From Brevundimonas sp. LM2 (GTDB lineage Bacteria; Pseudomonadota; Alphaproteobacteria; Caulobacterales; Caulobacteraceae): a stretch of DNA of 64,000 bases. Below the pieces are notes generated by a model that made no database searches, was not told where the DNA came from, and was given only the letters and a program-made list of their open reading frames with translations. Below, piece after piece: positions 1-8,385 of the stretch (positions are counted from its first letter, which is position 1; each line of letters starts with the position of its first letter). The translations under genes and the position numbers were made by a program. The stretch is from assembly GCF_002002865.1 (NCBI RefSeq), contig NZ_CP019508.1, forward strand, positions 1,146,501-1,210,500, in the 5' to 3' direction.

Positions 1-884
1 GGATGGCTGAGGTAGATCGCATAGCTGGCGTCACCGATCACGAGCAGCCATGGCCAGTCGGCGCGGACGCCCCAGCGCTCCAGCCAGCAGGCGCAGGCGA
101 CGATGATGACGGCCGGCACGCCCCACTGGAGCACATAGGGCGCGGAGGGCCACAGCGCATCGCTGGCGATCATCATGGCCAGCGACGCCCCCAGAAGCGC
201 GGCCACCGGCCAGCGCAGCCGCGGCCTCGCCCAGTCGATGGGCGGACGGCCGGTGATCCAGGCGCATATGCCCATGCCCGCGACGAACTCGAGCAGGCGG
301 GGATCGGTGATCACGAAGGCGATGGCCTGGGTGGGCCGGGTGATCAGGCCGATGACGACCAGAAGCACCAGGACCGACGCCACGACCGCGAGCCTGGCCC
401 TGACCTTCAGAATGAGGACCACGGTGATCAAGAGGTAGAAGAACATCTCATAGCTGAGCGTCCAGCCCATGTAGACCAGCGGCTGGATCTCGCCGTCAGG
501 GGCCCGATAGGGGATGAACAGCAGCGATTGCCAAAGCATGTCCAAAGTCGGGACGCCGTTGCTGAGCAGGATGGGGACCTTTTGCGCGGCGAAGAAAAGA
601 AGGAGGGTCAGCAGCCAGTACAGGGGCACGATGCGGATGAGACGCCGCGTAGCGAACGTGACCGGGTCGGCTTCGCTGGCTGAGCGGATGATCCAGGCCA
701 TGATGAAACCGCTGACGACGAAGAAGATGTCCACCCCGCCCTGGCCGAACTCGAACGATCCGGACAGGTTCAGCGGCGTCATCAGCCGCATGTGGTAGAT
801 CACGACCAGGAGCACGGCGACGGCGCGCAGCCCCTGGATGTTGAGCAGTTTCGTGCTGGCGGGGGTCAGGCGGGCCGAGGTCAT
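1..884 (-). CDS. Acyltransferase 3 family membrane protein (partial)
   Basis: Translating the minus strand from the ATG at 884 gives an open frame running off the window edge (about 294 codons seen). The N-terminus reads LNIQGLRAVAVLLVVIYH, the typical acyltransferase-3 (OafA/YrhL/NodX) opening with its catalytic-type His, followed by GGVDIFFVVSGFIM and several hydrophobic helices. Such integral membrane enzymes move acetyl or succinyl groups onto sugars of exported polysaccharides. The start overlaps the flippase stop by 4 bp (ATGA), so the two are translationally coupled. The polysaccharide context supports a role in decorating repeat units, but donor and acceptor cannot be read from sequence. 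The C-terminal end is outside the window. Confidence 0.85.
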   Translation of the reverse strand, partial: MTSARLTPASTKLLNIQGLRAVAVLLVVIYHMRLMTPLNLSGSFEFGQGGVDIFFVVSGFIMAWIIRSASEADPVTFATRRLIRIVPLYWLLTLLLFFAAQKVPILLSNGVPTLDMLWQSLLFIPYRAPDGEIQPLVYMGWTLSYEMFFYLLITVVLILKVRARLAVVASVLVLLVVIGLITRPTQAIAFVITDPRLLEFVAGMGICAWITGRPPIDWARPRLRWPVAALLGASLAMMIASDALWPSAPYVLQWGVPAVIIVACACWLERWGVRADWPWLLVIGDASYAIYLSH

Positions 885-2161
885 GCGAGGGGTACCGAAA
901 GGGCCGCCGGCGCGGGGGCTCTGAACGTGCGGGCAAGCACCAGGAGACCGGCCACAGAGGCCACCGAGAGCGCCGCGGCGAAGGCATAGAGTCCCGAGAC
1001 GACCGAGCCGGATCCCAACAGGATCCAGGTCCCGGAAGCGATGCTCGCCACCACGGCGACGCCGGCGAACAGGCTGATGTCTCGGTTGCGTCCGATATGC
1101 CCGACGATCAGGGACCCGGCCTGGAAACCGACCGTGGCCAGTATGGCGATGGCCAGGGGAGGGCCGACGCCGTCGGGCACCGGATGGGTCGGTCCCAGGA
1201 TCAACTGTAACACCCAATCGCCTTTCAGCGCGACGACGGCCGCGGCCGGGATCGCGGCCAGTGCCCCGAGGCCCAGCACGACCGCCACCAACGACCGCGC
1301 GCGTCCGATCTTGCCTTCGAGAACGGCGCGGGACGCCTGGGGCAAGACGATCTCCGACAGGTTGCGCACGCCCGTCAGCATGACGCGCAGGAGTTTCATG
1401 CCCGCGTCGAGCACGACCAGCGACGGACCCACGCCATAGCGGACGGTGAAAACCGCATAGACGGCGTTAAGGCTGAACCATTCGGCGGCCGTGGCCTGGA
1501 AGGAGACGCCGACCTGTCTGGCGTGCGTCAAGGCGGCCGCGCGGCTGGTCAGGCTCCAGCTGGAGAACATGCGGCTGTGCGAACGAACCAGGCGCTCGGC
1601 GATGACCTGAAACAGCAGGGTCTCCGCCGCCAGCACGATGGCGAAGGTCAGAAAGTCCTTCTGAACGTACAGGAACAGCAGAGCCGCGACATTGGTGAGG
1701 CGGCGCACGAAGGAGAGGATCTCGAAGGTTATCGCCCGCTCCGTCGCCAGCATGGCCGACTGGATCTCGAAGAACCAGAGGTTCGAGAACGTGCAGAAAT
1801 AGCCGAACGCGGCCAGAGCCACCCAGGCGCGGGGATCCAGGCCCGGCGCCACGAGCAGGGGAGCGCAAAGGCTGGCGGCCAGCAACAGCGCCTGGCTGAT
1901 GCGGTAGGCGGCCGCGGCCTCCGGCGCGCCGGCGTCCTGAAACCCGCCGACGTGTCCCTGGCGGAGCAGGATGAAGTTGGCGCGCGCGACGGCCTGGTTC
2001 AACGGCAGCAGGTACAGGCTGATCGCCATCACGGCGATGGCCTGCGCGAGGCCCGTCGTTTCAAGGCTGCGCGCCAGCACCAGGGTCTGGGCGAGCGTGA
2101 ACGCCAGACTGAGCACAGCATTGGCGGCGTGCATCAGGGCGAAGGTTCGACCGCCCTTCAT
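881..2161 (-). CDS. Polysaccharide biosynthesis flippase, Wzx/MATE-like
   Basis: A 426-residue, very hydrophobic protein with roughly 12 predicted transmembrane helices, beginning with a MKGGRTFALMHAANAVLSLA helix typical of the oligosaccharide flippase (Wzx, MATE/MOP) superfamily. It would move lipid-linked repeat units across the inner membrane before polymerisation. It lies downstream of the Wzc-like gene on the same strand (about 100 bp gap) and overlaps the acyltransferase by 4 bp, which suggests one operon. Family assignment rests on helix pattern, length and neighbours; no single signature residue is diagnostic, so a related lipid II flippase-like transporter is possible but less likely here. 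Confidence 0.75.
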   Translation of the reverse strand: MKGGRTFALMHAANAVLSLAFTLAQTLVLARSLETTGLAQAIAVMAISLYLLPLNQAVARANFILLRQGHVGGFQDAGAPEAAAAYRISQALLLAASLCAPLLVAPGLDPRAWVALAAFGYFCTFSNLWFFEIQSAMLATERAITFEILSFVRRLTNVAALLFLYVQKDFLTFAIVLAAETLLFQVIAERLVRSHSRMFSSWSLTSRAAALTHARQVGVSFQATAAEWFSLNAVYAVFTVRYGVGPSLVVLDAGMKLLRVMLTGVRNLSEIVLPQASRAVLEGKIGRARSLVAVVLGLGALAAIPAAAVVALKGDWVLQLILGPTHPVPDGVGPPLAIAILATVGFQAGSLIVGHIGRNRDISLFAGVAVVASIASGTWILLGSGSVVSGLYAFAAALSVASVAGLLVLARTFRAPAPAALSVPLA

Positions 2162-2261
2162 GACCCGCCGCCACGCCCCGCGCCCCGGCCCGCGGTTTGC
2201 CGACGCCGCAGGGTCGCCAAGCGCGCGATGCGGTCGAGGTCGCTGCGGGACGGCAAGCCGG

Positions 2262-4454
2262 TCAATCCACGTAATAGGACTTGTAGGCCTTGTAGTAGAA
2301 ACTCGGGTCGCTGCGGCTGAAGCTGCTGCGGGCGTTCAGATCGGCCCGCGTCAGCAGCACGCCGCCGATGATCCCCCCGCTTTGCTCGATCCGGCCAATG
2401 GCGGCGCGCGCGGCGTCGCGCGGCGTCTTGCCCCAACGAACCGCCAGGACGACCGCGTCGGCGATCCCCGCCAGGGCCTGCGCGTCGGCGACGGCCAGGG
2501 TCGGCGGACAGTCGATGACGATCATGTCGTAACGCGCCCGGACGCTTTCGATCAGCTTGCCCATCACCTCGGTGTTGAACAGGTCTCGTGGCGTGAACAC
2601 CACCTTCGTGAGGGGCAGCAGGTCCAACCGCTCGACGGAGTCGCGAACGATGGCCTCGTCCAGAGTGGCTTCGCCCGTCAGCACCTCGACCAGCCCGACT
2701 TTCGGATTGGCCGACGCGGTCAGGTCCCGAAGCGCATTCTGGCGGAGGTCGCAATCGATCAGCAGGACACTGTCGCCGCTGAGCGCCAGGACCCGCGCGA
2801 GCGATACGGCGGTCACCGTCTTGCCCTCGTTGGGAAGGGCCGATGTGACCGTCACGACCTGGACCCGACGCCCCACATCCAGCAGGGCCAGTGATCCACG
2901 CACGGTTCTCAGGGCTTCAGCGAACCCGGACAAGGGTTTCTCGACGACATATTCCCATGGCTGGGATTTGCGCCCGCGGAACACCAGTTGCTTGGCTGCG
3001 ATCTCGGGCAGGGAGCCGAGGTAGGGAACGCCGAGGGCGCTTTCCACATCGTCGATGGTCCGAAGGCCGGCATCGAAAGCCTCGGCAATGAAGACGGCAC
3101 CGATCCCGAGGACGGCACCGACCACCAGACCCATCGCCGCGAACAGGACCTTGTTCGGGAAGCTGGGGCTGGCCGGAGGCGTGGCGGCACTGATGAGCTT
3201 GCTGTCGGTCTCCGAGAGCTGGCGCTGCTGGTTCGCCTGCTGGGCGGTCGTCGACAACTGCTGATAGATGTTGCGCTTGGCCTCCGCCTCCCGTGCCAGG
3301 CGATCGGCCTCGACGGTCAGACGGCTGTTGGACGATTGCTGCCCGCGCAGGCTGTTCAGCTGGGCGCGCAGGGCGGCGGCCCGGGCCTGGGCCGCGCGCG
3401 CGTCGCTGTCGAGCGCGCTGACGATCCGCTGCGCCTCGGCCTGGATCTGCTGGTCGAGGCCGGACAGCTGCTGCTGGACGCGAATGGTGTCGGGGTGCAG
3501 AGGGCCGTACCTCGCGGTGATCTCGTCACGGTCGCGGAGGACCTCCGAGCGCTGACGACGAAGGTCGGCAATGACGGACGAGGTCAGCACGCCGCTGACG
3601 GACTCGACGCCGGAGCGCGAGACCTGCGCGCGGGCGGCGTTGGCGGTGGCCGAAGCGGCCGCCGCATCCGACTCGGCGGTCGCCAGAGCCGAGGTCAGGG
3701 GGATGATCTGCTGGTCGACCGCGTTCACGGCGGGAGCCCCATCGGAGCCGGAGACCAGGCCCGTCGCGCTGCGATACTGGGCGAGGGCGGCGTCCGCCTG
3801 CTGCACTTCGCGACCCAGTTCGTTGAGGCGGCTGTTCAGCCCGGCGGACTGGGCGGACACGCTCTGAAGACGCAGGGATGCGGAGGCGTCGAGATAGGAT
3901 TGCACGAATTCGTTGGCAATCGTCGCGGCCTTGCGGGGATTTTCCGACGTGAAGGCAACGTTGACCATGAAGGTCTGTCCCGCCCGTTCGACCGTCAGTT
4001 TTTTCAGGACCGCGTCGATGGTCTCGTCGATGGCGCTCTTTTCGGCCTGCCCGCCGACGATCCCGGCCACGCCGCCTTCAGCCTCGTAGAACTCCGCATC
4101 CCGATCGAGGCGCAACTCGCGCACGACCTGTTCGGCGACGAGCCGCGAGGTGATCAGGGAGACCTCCGTTTCGATGATCGCCTCGGCAGGGAGGTTGTTC
4201 TGCGTCGGATCGTTGTTTTCGATCACGCTGCGCTGGGTCGGGTCGATCCTGAGTGACGCGCTGGCCGTGAAGGTCGGCGTGATCATCAACGCGGCCACGA
4301 TCGCCGCGATCGTGACCAGCACGACCACAACCGCCAGCAAGAGGATGCGCCGGCGCATGATGGCGAGAAGCGCCCGGAAATCCAGGGGCTCCGCCTCGCG
4401 CCGCACAGCCAGATTTTGATCTTGCACGCCCTTCGTGGCGTCAATGCTTGTCAT
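2262..4454 (-). CDS. Polysaccharide co-polymerase with fused BY-kinase (Wzc/GumC-ExoP type)
   Basis: A 730-residue protein with a Wzz-type N-terminal half: first membrane helix near residues 36-58, a long periplasmic coiled-coil segment, and a second helix near 435-457. It is fused to a cytoplasmic P-loop tyrosine kinase. The Walker A variant SALPNEGKT sits near residue 540, followed by the Walker A' motif VLLIDCDLR. The tail carries a tyrosine cluster (FYYKAYKSYYVD) that BY-kinases autophosphorylate. It should control chain length and export together with the beta-barrel and Wza-like genes upstream. Single-polypeptide kinase fusion is the usual form in proteobacteria. Confidence 0.92.
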   Translation of the reverse strand: MTSIDATKGVQDQNLAVRREAEPLDFRALLAIMRRRILLLAVVVVLVTIAAIVAALMITPTFTASASLRIDPTQRSVIENNDPTQNNLPAEAIIETEVSLITSRLVAEQVVRELRLDRDAEFYEAEGGVAGIVGGQAEKSAIDETIDAVLKKLTVERAGQTFMVNVAFTSENPRKAATIANEFVQSYLDASASLRLQSVSAQSAGLNSRLNELGREVQQADAALAQYRSATGLVSGSDGAPAVNAVDQQIIPLTSALATAESDAAAASATANAARAQVSRSGVESVSGVLTSSVIADLRRQRSEVLRDRDEITARYGPLHPDTIRVQQQLSGLDQQIQAEAQRIVSALDSDARAAQARAAALRAQLNSLRGQQSSNSRLTVEADRLAREAEAKRNIYQQLSTTAQQANQQRQLSETDSKLISAATPPASPSFPNKVLFAAMGLVVGAVLGIGAVFIAEAFDAGLRTIDDVESALGVPYLGSLPEIAAKQLVFRGRKSQPWEYVVEKPLSGFAEALRTVRGSLALLDVGRRVQVVTVTSALPNEGKTVTAVSLARVLALSGDSVLLIDCDLRQNALRDLTASANPKVGLVEVLTGEATLDEAIVRDSVERLDLLPLTKVVFTPRDLFNTEVMGKLIESVRARYDMIVIDCPPTLAVADAQALAGIADAVVLAVRWGKTPRDAARAAIGRIEQSGGIIGGVLLTRADLNARSSFSRSDPSFYYKAYKSYYVD

Positions 4455-4509
4455 GCGGTCAACTCGGGGCCTGGAGGAGGGGCGGTGCGCCTGTCATAGG
4501 CGACGTTTG

Positions 4510-5820
4510 TTAACGTTGCAGCACAAAGGAGACGCGGAATCCCAAAGCGTCGTAATCTCGGCCGGCGAAAGCGCCATCGGAGACGCGTTTCGAATACACG
4601 ACGTCGGCGCTTAAGCCCGCGCTGTTGCTGAGCAGATAGGTTCCGCCGACAGCCGCTTCCGTGATGTCGTCCGAGCGGTCCGCACCCTTGTACCGGTCTT
4701 CCTCATAGCTGAGGCCGGCACGCACGAGGACGAACCGCCGAAGCTCGTGATCGACGCGCAGCTCCGCGCGTCTGGCGAAGTAGCCGCCCGACCCGATGAT
4801 GGTGCTGTCCTCAACGCTGCGGGCGGCGCTGACCGTGATGGTGGTCAGCGGGGTGGGCAGGTATTCGATCTTGCCACGGAAATTGAGCCCGTCGATGTCG
4901 GGATAGGCGTCCGCATCATAGTCCCGCTGGCTGTAGCCGATGCCCACCGCGCCTCTGACCAGTCCGGTGAAGTCGAAACTGGCCCCGCCCATCACGCTCG
5001 ACTCCTCGGAGTCGCGCGAGACGGCCAGCCCGCCCTCGACGTCGTAATCGCTGTCGCTGTAGCCGACGAGCCCGAAGACGCTGAAGTCGGGTGTGATCCC
5101 ATATTCGGCCGTGGCGCGAAGGTTCGAGATCGTGCGGTCGCGGTCGGCTTGGGACACGACGGCCCCGGTGGGCGTGCGACCGTTCTTGTAATCGACTTCG
5201 CGATAGTCGCCCCCGATCCCGGCCTTCATCCGCCCGAACTGGTAGACCCCCCGGGCGTACAAGCCCGAGGAGTCGAACTCGATCGGCTCCACGGCATTGG
5301 TCGGCGAACCCGAAGCGGTCCGGGGTTCGAAGGCGCGCTGCGTCGACAGACCGCCACGGACATAGCTGTCGCCCACGACTTCAAGCTGTCCGTTCAGGCG
5401 TGCGTAATAGCCGGTCTGATTTTCGGACGAGAAGTCAAAATAGTGGCGGTGGTTCACGCCCGCCCCACCATCGACCGAGTGCCGGGACCAGGTTGAGTTG
5501 AACGTGATCGACGGGTCGATCGTGGCGAAGACATCCGACTGTTTCTGGGCGTCGGTGGCAAAGACGTTGTCGTCGTAGTTCAGCGCGGTTTCGACGCGCG
5601 GAAAGAACTCGAACGCACCGCGGCGGAAACCGATGGCCGCATACTCGGGCCGGTCGCGCTCGAGCACCGTGACGTTTCGGTTGCGATTGTAGTCTTCAAA
5701 CGCCCCGAATTCCGCGAAGGATGTGAGGCGCAGCGCGTAATCCTGCGCTACCGCAGCGCCACCGCCGAAAACCGAAATGGCCAGGGCCAGTCCGACCGAT
5801 CGCGATGTGTTTGCCGTCAT
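4510..5820 (-). CDS. Outer-membrane beta-barrel protein of polysaccharide locus
   Basis: A 436-residue protein with a Sec signal peptide (cleavage predicted after AAVAQ) and the alternating aromatic/polar strands of an outer-membrane beta-barrel, ending in FRVSFVLQR as a C-terminal strand. It resembles the BBP2-type outer-membrane beta-barrel proteins often found beside GumB/GumC-like exporters. The likely role is an outer-membrane conduit or accessory for polysaccharide secretion. It sits directly upstream of the Wzc-like gene (55 bp gap) on the same strand. Family name is from architecture and context only. Confidence 0.75.
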   Translation of the reverse strand: MTANTSRSVGLALAISVFGGGAAVAQDYALRLTSFAEFGAFEDYNRNRNVTVLERDRPEYAAIGFRRGAFEFFPRVETALNYDDNVFATDAQKQSDVFATIDPSITFNSTWSRHSVDGGAGVNHRHYFDFSSENQTGYYARLNGQLEVVGDSYVRGGLSTQRAFEPRTASGSPTNAVEPIEFDSSGLYARGVYQFGRMKAGIGGDYREVDYKNGRTPTGAVVSQADRDRTISNLRATAEYGITPDFSVFGLVGYSDSDYDVEGGLAVSRDSEESSVMGGASFDFTGLVRGAVGIGYSQRDYDADAYPDIDGLNFRGKIEYLPTPLTTITVSAARSVEDSTIIGSGGYFARRAELRVDHELRRFVLVRAGLSYEEDRYKGADRSDDITEAAVGGTYLLSNSAGLSADVVYSKRVSDGAFAGRDYDALGFRVSFVLQR

Positions 5821-5857
5821 TTAGTCGCCCCCATCGTCAATGTAAGTCTTTTGAAAC

Positions 5858-5877
5858 GGGCGGCGTCACAGCCGCCC
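5858..5877 (-). terminator. Putative intrinsic terminator
   Basis: GGGCGGC and GCCGCCC form a perfect 7-bp stem with a 6-nt loop. On the minus strand the hairpin is followed by GTTTC. It lies just downstream of the small secreted protein ending at 5887, and may attenuate transcription into the beta-barrel gene. Confidence 0.5.
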
Positions 5878-5886
5878 GCCCGCCCA

Positions 5887-6330
5887 TCAGAGCGGTGTGT
5901 AGTCTGATCCGGTGCCGCCGCCGGTGAACGCAGGGCCGCTGCCGAAGGCGCTCGGTCCCGAACCGCCCCTCAGCACCGATCCGACCCCGACCTGGCAGCC
6001 CGCTTCGCTGACCGTGGTCGACAGCGCCAGGATGGCCTGAAGCGCCGCGGGCGTCAGGCCGGTGCGCCCCTTGAGGATCAGGAGAGCGGCTTCCGCCTCG
6101 GGGCAGGTGGCGCCCGAGCTTTCGATGGCGCCCGCCAACTGAGCTTCATAGGTGGCGCTATCCGTCGTCGCCGGAAGGCTGTCGATGACCCTGGCCAGGA
6201 TGGTCGACAGGTCTTGCTGGACGACGCCGTACTGCGCGGCCGGTCGGCTCGTGACGGAAGTCAGGCCTGCCGTCGCAAACGAACCCAGCGCCAACGCCAG
6301 CACAACACTTTTAAGTTTTGATTTTGCCAT
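5887..6330 (-). CDS. Small exported protein of unknown function
   Basis: From the ATG at 6330 (MAKSKLKSVVLALALGSFA) the product is 147 residues with a clear Sec signal peptide. A start seven codons upstream is possible but would bury the signal in a longer N-terminus. The mature part is Ala/Thr-rich and helical with two cysteines, and ends in a Gly/Ser-rich tail (GGGTGSDYTPL). I do not recognise the family. Its position between the Wza-like lipoprotein and the beta-barrel protein on the same strand makes a periplasmic accessory of the exporter plausible, but that is inference from location alone. Confidence 0.65.
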   Translation of the reverse strand: MAKSKLKSVVLALALGSFATAGLTSVTSRPAAQYGVVQQDLSTILARVIDSLPATTDSATYEAQLAGAIESSGATCPEAEAALLILKGRTGLTPAALQAILALSTTVSEAGCQVGVGSVLRGGSGPSAFGSGPAFTGGGTGSDYTPL

Positions 6331-6429
6331 AGCGCTCTGTCCGTGTCCCATTTCAGCTCACTGTCGATGATGCAAGCAAACTTCAGGCCGCCTGGCCGAA
6401 AGCACGCATAGCGTGAGTGAAGCTCTTAA

Positions 6430-6999
6430 TCAAAAGTAACGTTCCCCGAACCTCAGCGTGTCACCCGGTTGGACCAAAAGGTCCGAGGTGAGGGGGACTT
6501 CCCGCTCGACCTGGGAACCCGCGGATTTGATGAACACCCGACCCTGATTGGCCCGATAGGTGAACCCCTTCGCCGTGGCTACGGCGTTGATGACCGTCAG
6601 TCGGGCCGAGAAGGGATATTCGCCCGGCTGGTTCACTTCGCCCAGGATGTAGAACGGACGATAGGTCAGCACGTCGATGCTGACCTGGGGATCGCGCAGA
6701 TATCCGCTGGCCAGTTTCAACTGGATGGCTTGACCCACTTCCATCGTGGTCAGGCCGGACGCGGCCACCGACCCGATCAGGGGAAGCGAAAGATCGCCGG
6801 CCGGGCCGACGACGAACTCGCCCGTCAGGGTCGGCTCGCCGAAGACCGTGATACGCACCTTGTCCGCCGATCCAAGACGGTAATCTCCATCCGCGGCCTG
6901 CTGCACTGCCGCATCTGCCGGCATCGCGGGACCGGGAGCGACCGTCGAACAAGCGGCCACCAGAAGCGCCAGAACGCCAAGGAGAAGTTTTAGAAACAT
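6430..6999 (-). CDS. Polysaccharide export lipoprotein (Wza/GumB-like)
   Basis: A 189-residue lipoprotein. The signal peptide ends in the lipobox LVAAC at about residue 17. A poly_export domain follows (YRLGSADKVRITVFGE... with LSLPLIGSV), then an SLBB-type segment (FYILGEVNQPGEYPF, residues about 115-130). Length is that of the small GumB-like class rather than full Wza, so the outer-membrane channel probably also needs the neighbouring beta-barrel protein. It works with the Wzc-like protein downstream on the same strand. Upstream sequence carries a 10-bp direct repeat that could be regulatory. Confidence 0.9.
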   Translation of the reverse strand: MFLKLLLGVLALLVAACSTVAPGPAMPADAAVQQAADGDYRLGSADKVRITVFGEPTLTGEFVVGPAGDLSLPLIGSVAASGLTTMEVGQAIQLKLASGYLRDPQVSIDVLTYRPFYILGEVNQPGEYPFSARLTVINAVATAKGFTYRANQGRVFIKSAGSQVEREVPLTSDLLVQPGDTLRFGERYF

Positions 7000-7010
7000 A
7001 TCGCGTCAGT

Positions 7011-7045
7011 CCGATAACACCGCAGAGAGGGGTTACCGATAACAC
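7011..7045. promoter_or_regulatory. Direct repeat upstream of export lipoprotein gene
   Basis: CCGATAACAC occurs at 7011-7020 and again at 7036-7045, 12 bp and further upstream of the export gene start at 6999. The second copy also forms a short inverted repeat with GTTAT a few bases on. The arrangement fits a regulator binding twice near the promoter; no regulator is identified. Confidence 0.3.
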
Positions 7046-7152
7046 AGTCCGTTATTGCGTTGCCAGATGACATTATCATCCCGCACCGCGACCAGCGATG
7101 TTGTGACTATGAAGTCAGGCTCTCCCGAAGATTGAAAGTGCCCGTCCGATTA

Positions 7153-7995
7153 TCAGACCGGTTGATCGGCGGCGAATGCGATCGGGCCCTGGGCCGTTTC
7201 GGACGTCGTCGGCACGTTGGGAGCCGTCACTGAGAGGCTGGCGGCCGTGAATTCGGCGTTGAGAACCTGTTTCCAGCCCTCGCCCGGCTCATTCACCTTG
7301 ACCCAGGTGTAGGGTGCGTCTTGCCAGGGAAGGACGTGGACGGACCTGTTGTCCAGCACGTAGTCCCTGTCGTTCACGCGCACCACCAGCACGGCGTGGA
7401 GACCGATGTCGCGCCGGTAGACCACGGCATAGCGTAGTTGGGACGCGGAGACTCCGGCCTCGATCAGTCTTTCGCGTTTCTCCACGGCGAAATTCTTGCA
7501 GTCGCCGACCAGGCCCCATCGCGTCATGGATGGACGGACCCACCCCTCGATCCCGCCCATGGCGGAAACGCGCTCCACGCCCCGCACCGCGTTGTTCACG
7601 GCACGATTGATGGCGACGACGCGGGACATCGAAAGAGGCGTATCCCGTTTTGGCGCAACGATCAGCGGCGCGGGCGACGACAGGAAGGAGGGCCGGACCC
7701 TGGCGGCGTCGACGCGCGACATCCAGAACGGACGGTCGTCCCCCCATGAGAGACGCGAGGGAGCCGATGGTGCGGCGCGATGAACAGCCCCGACGGTCAG
7801 GGCCTGGGGGCCGCAGACGGGTGTCGTGCCGCAAGCTTGCGTGAAGCCGAAGGGCGGTGCGATCGACGGCCCGGAGGCCCGCAGGACGGGCGAGGACGTC
7901 AGAGATCGGGACGTCGACATGTCGCTCTGACCTACAGTCGAGCAACCCGAAATCATAAGCGCAATAGCACCCAGGCCCAGTATAGCCGTTCTCAT
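7153..7995 (-). CDS. Transglutaminase-like cysteine peptidase lipoprotein (BTLCP, LapG-related)
   Basis: Starting at the ATG at 7995 (MRTAILGLGAIALMISGC) the product is 280 residues with a lipobox (MISGC), so it is probably membrane-anchored and periplasmic. A start seven codons upstream is open but spoils the lipoprotein signal. The C-terminal half contains the BTLCP (DUF920) triad: Cys in GDCKNFAVEKRERLIEAG, His 34 residues later in GLHAVLVVR, Asp in YVLDNRS. The best-known member, LapG, cleaves N-terminal retention modules of type I secreted adhesins; other members have unknown targets. Location between export genes and the oxidoreductase suggests a role in matrix maturation. No LapD partner is visible in the window. 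Confidence 0.85.
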   Translation of the reverse strand: MRTAILGLGAIALMISGCSTVGQSDMSTSRSLTSSPVLRASGPSIAPPFGFTQACGTTPVCGPQALTVGAVHRAAPSAPSRLSWGDDRPFWMSRVDAARVRPSFLSSPAPLIVAPKRDTPLSMSRVVAINRAVNNAVRGVERVSAMGGIEGWVRPSMTRWGLVGDCKNFAVEKRERLIEAGVSASQLRYAVVYRRDIGLHAVLVVRVNDRDYVLDNRSVHVLPWQDAPYTWVKVNEPGEGWKQVLNAEFTAASLSVTAPNVPTTSETAQGPIAFAADQPV

Positions 7996-8385
7996 AGCGC
8001 ACCTCCACACTGACAACTACGGTGGCGGAGGGGGATTTAATCCTGATGTATAATCAAGGTGAACGGGAAATTCAGCATATGTCAGATTTTGACGGAGCTT
8101 CGTGATCCATTCCATTCGACATGGAACAAAATTGCCGCATCCGTCCATCCAGACGCTCGGCGATCCGCTCTCATCCCTCTGCAAGTGTGTCTTCATTCCT
8201 TCTCAACGATCATCGCCGCTTCACCGGGGTCGCGCCTCGGGGCGGCTTACTTGCCGGATTGGCTATTTGCGCAAGGCTCGACGTCGCGTAGACAGTGACC
8301 GCGTGGGGTGGCCAGAAGCGAACCGGGATCGTCCTCGCTCGGACACCGTGCGCTCATCGATTTTGATCAAGAGGGATGCGCGACC
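7996..8385. other. Divergent intergenic region
   Basis: About 390 bases separate the peptidase start from the oxidoreductase start. AT-richer stretches around 8030-8130 could hold divergent promoters, but I see no strong consensus pair, hairpin or small gene. A longer in-frame reading upstream of 8386 exists but lacks a good ribosome site. Confidence 0.5.

Noticed and set aside
3..683. Plus-strand ORF at the window edge
   Set aside because: Composition is His/Asp/Arg-rich shadow; the minus strand encodes a clear acyltransferase 3 protein over the same bases.
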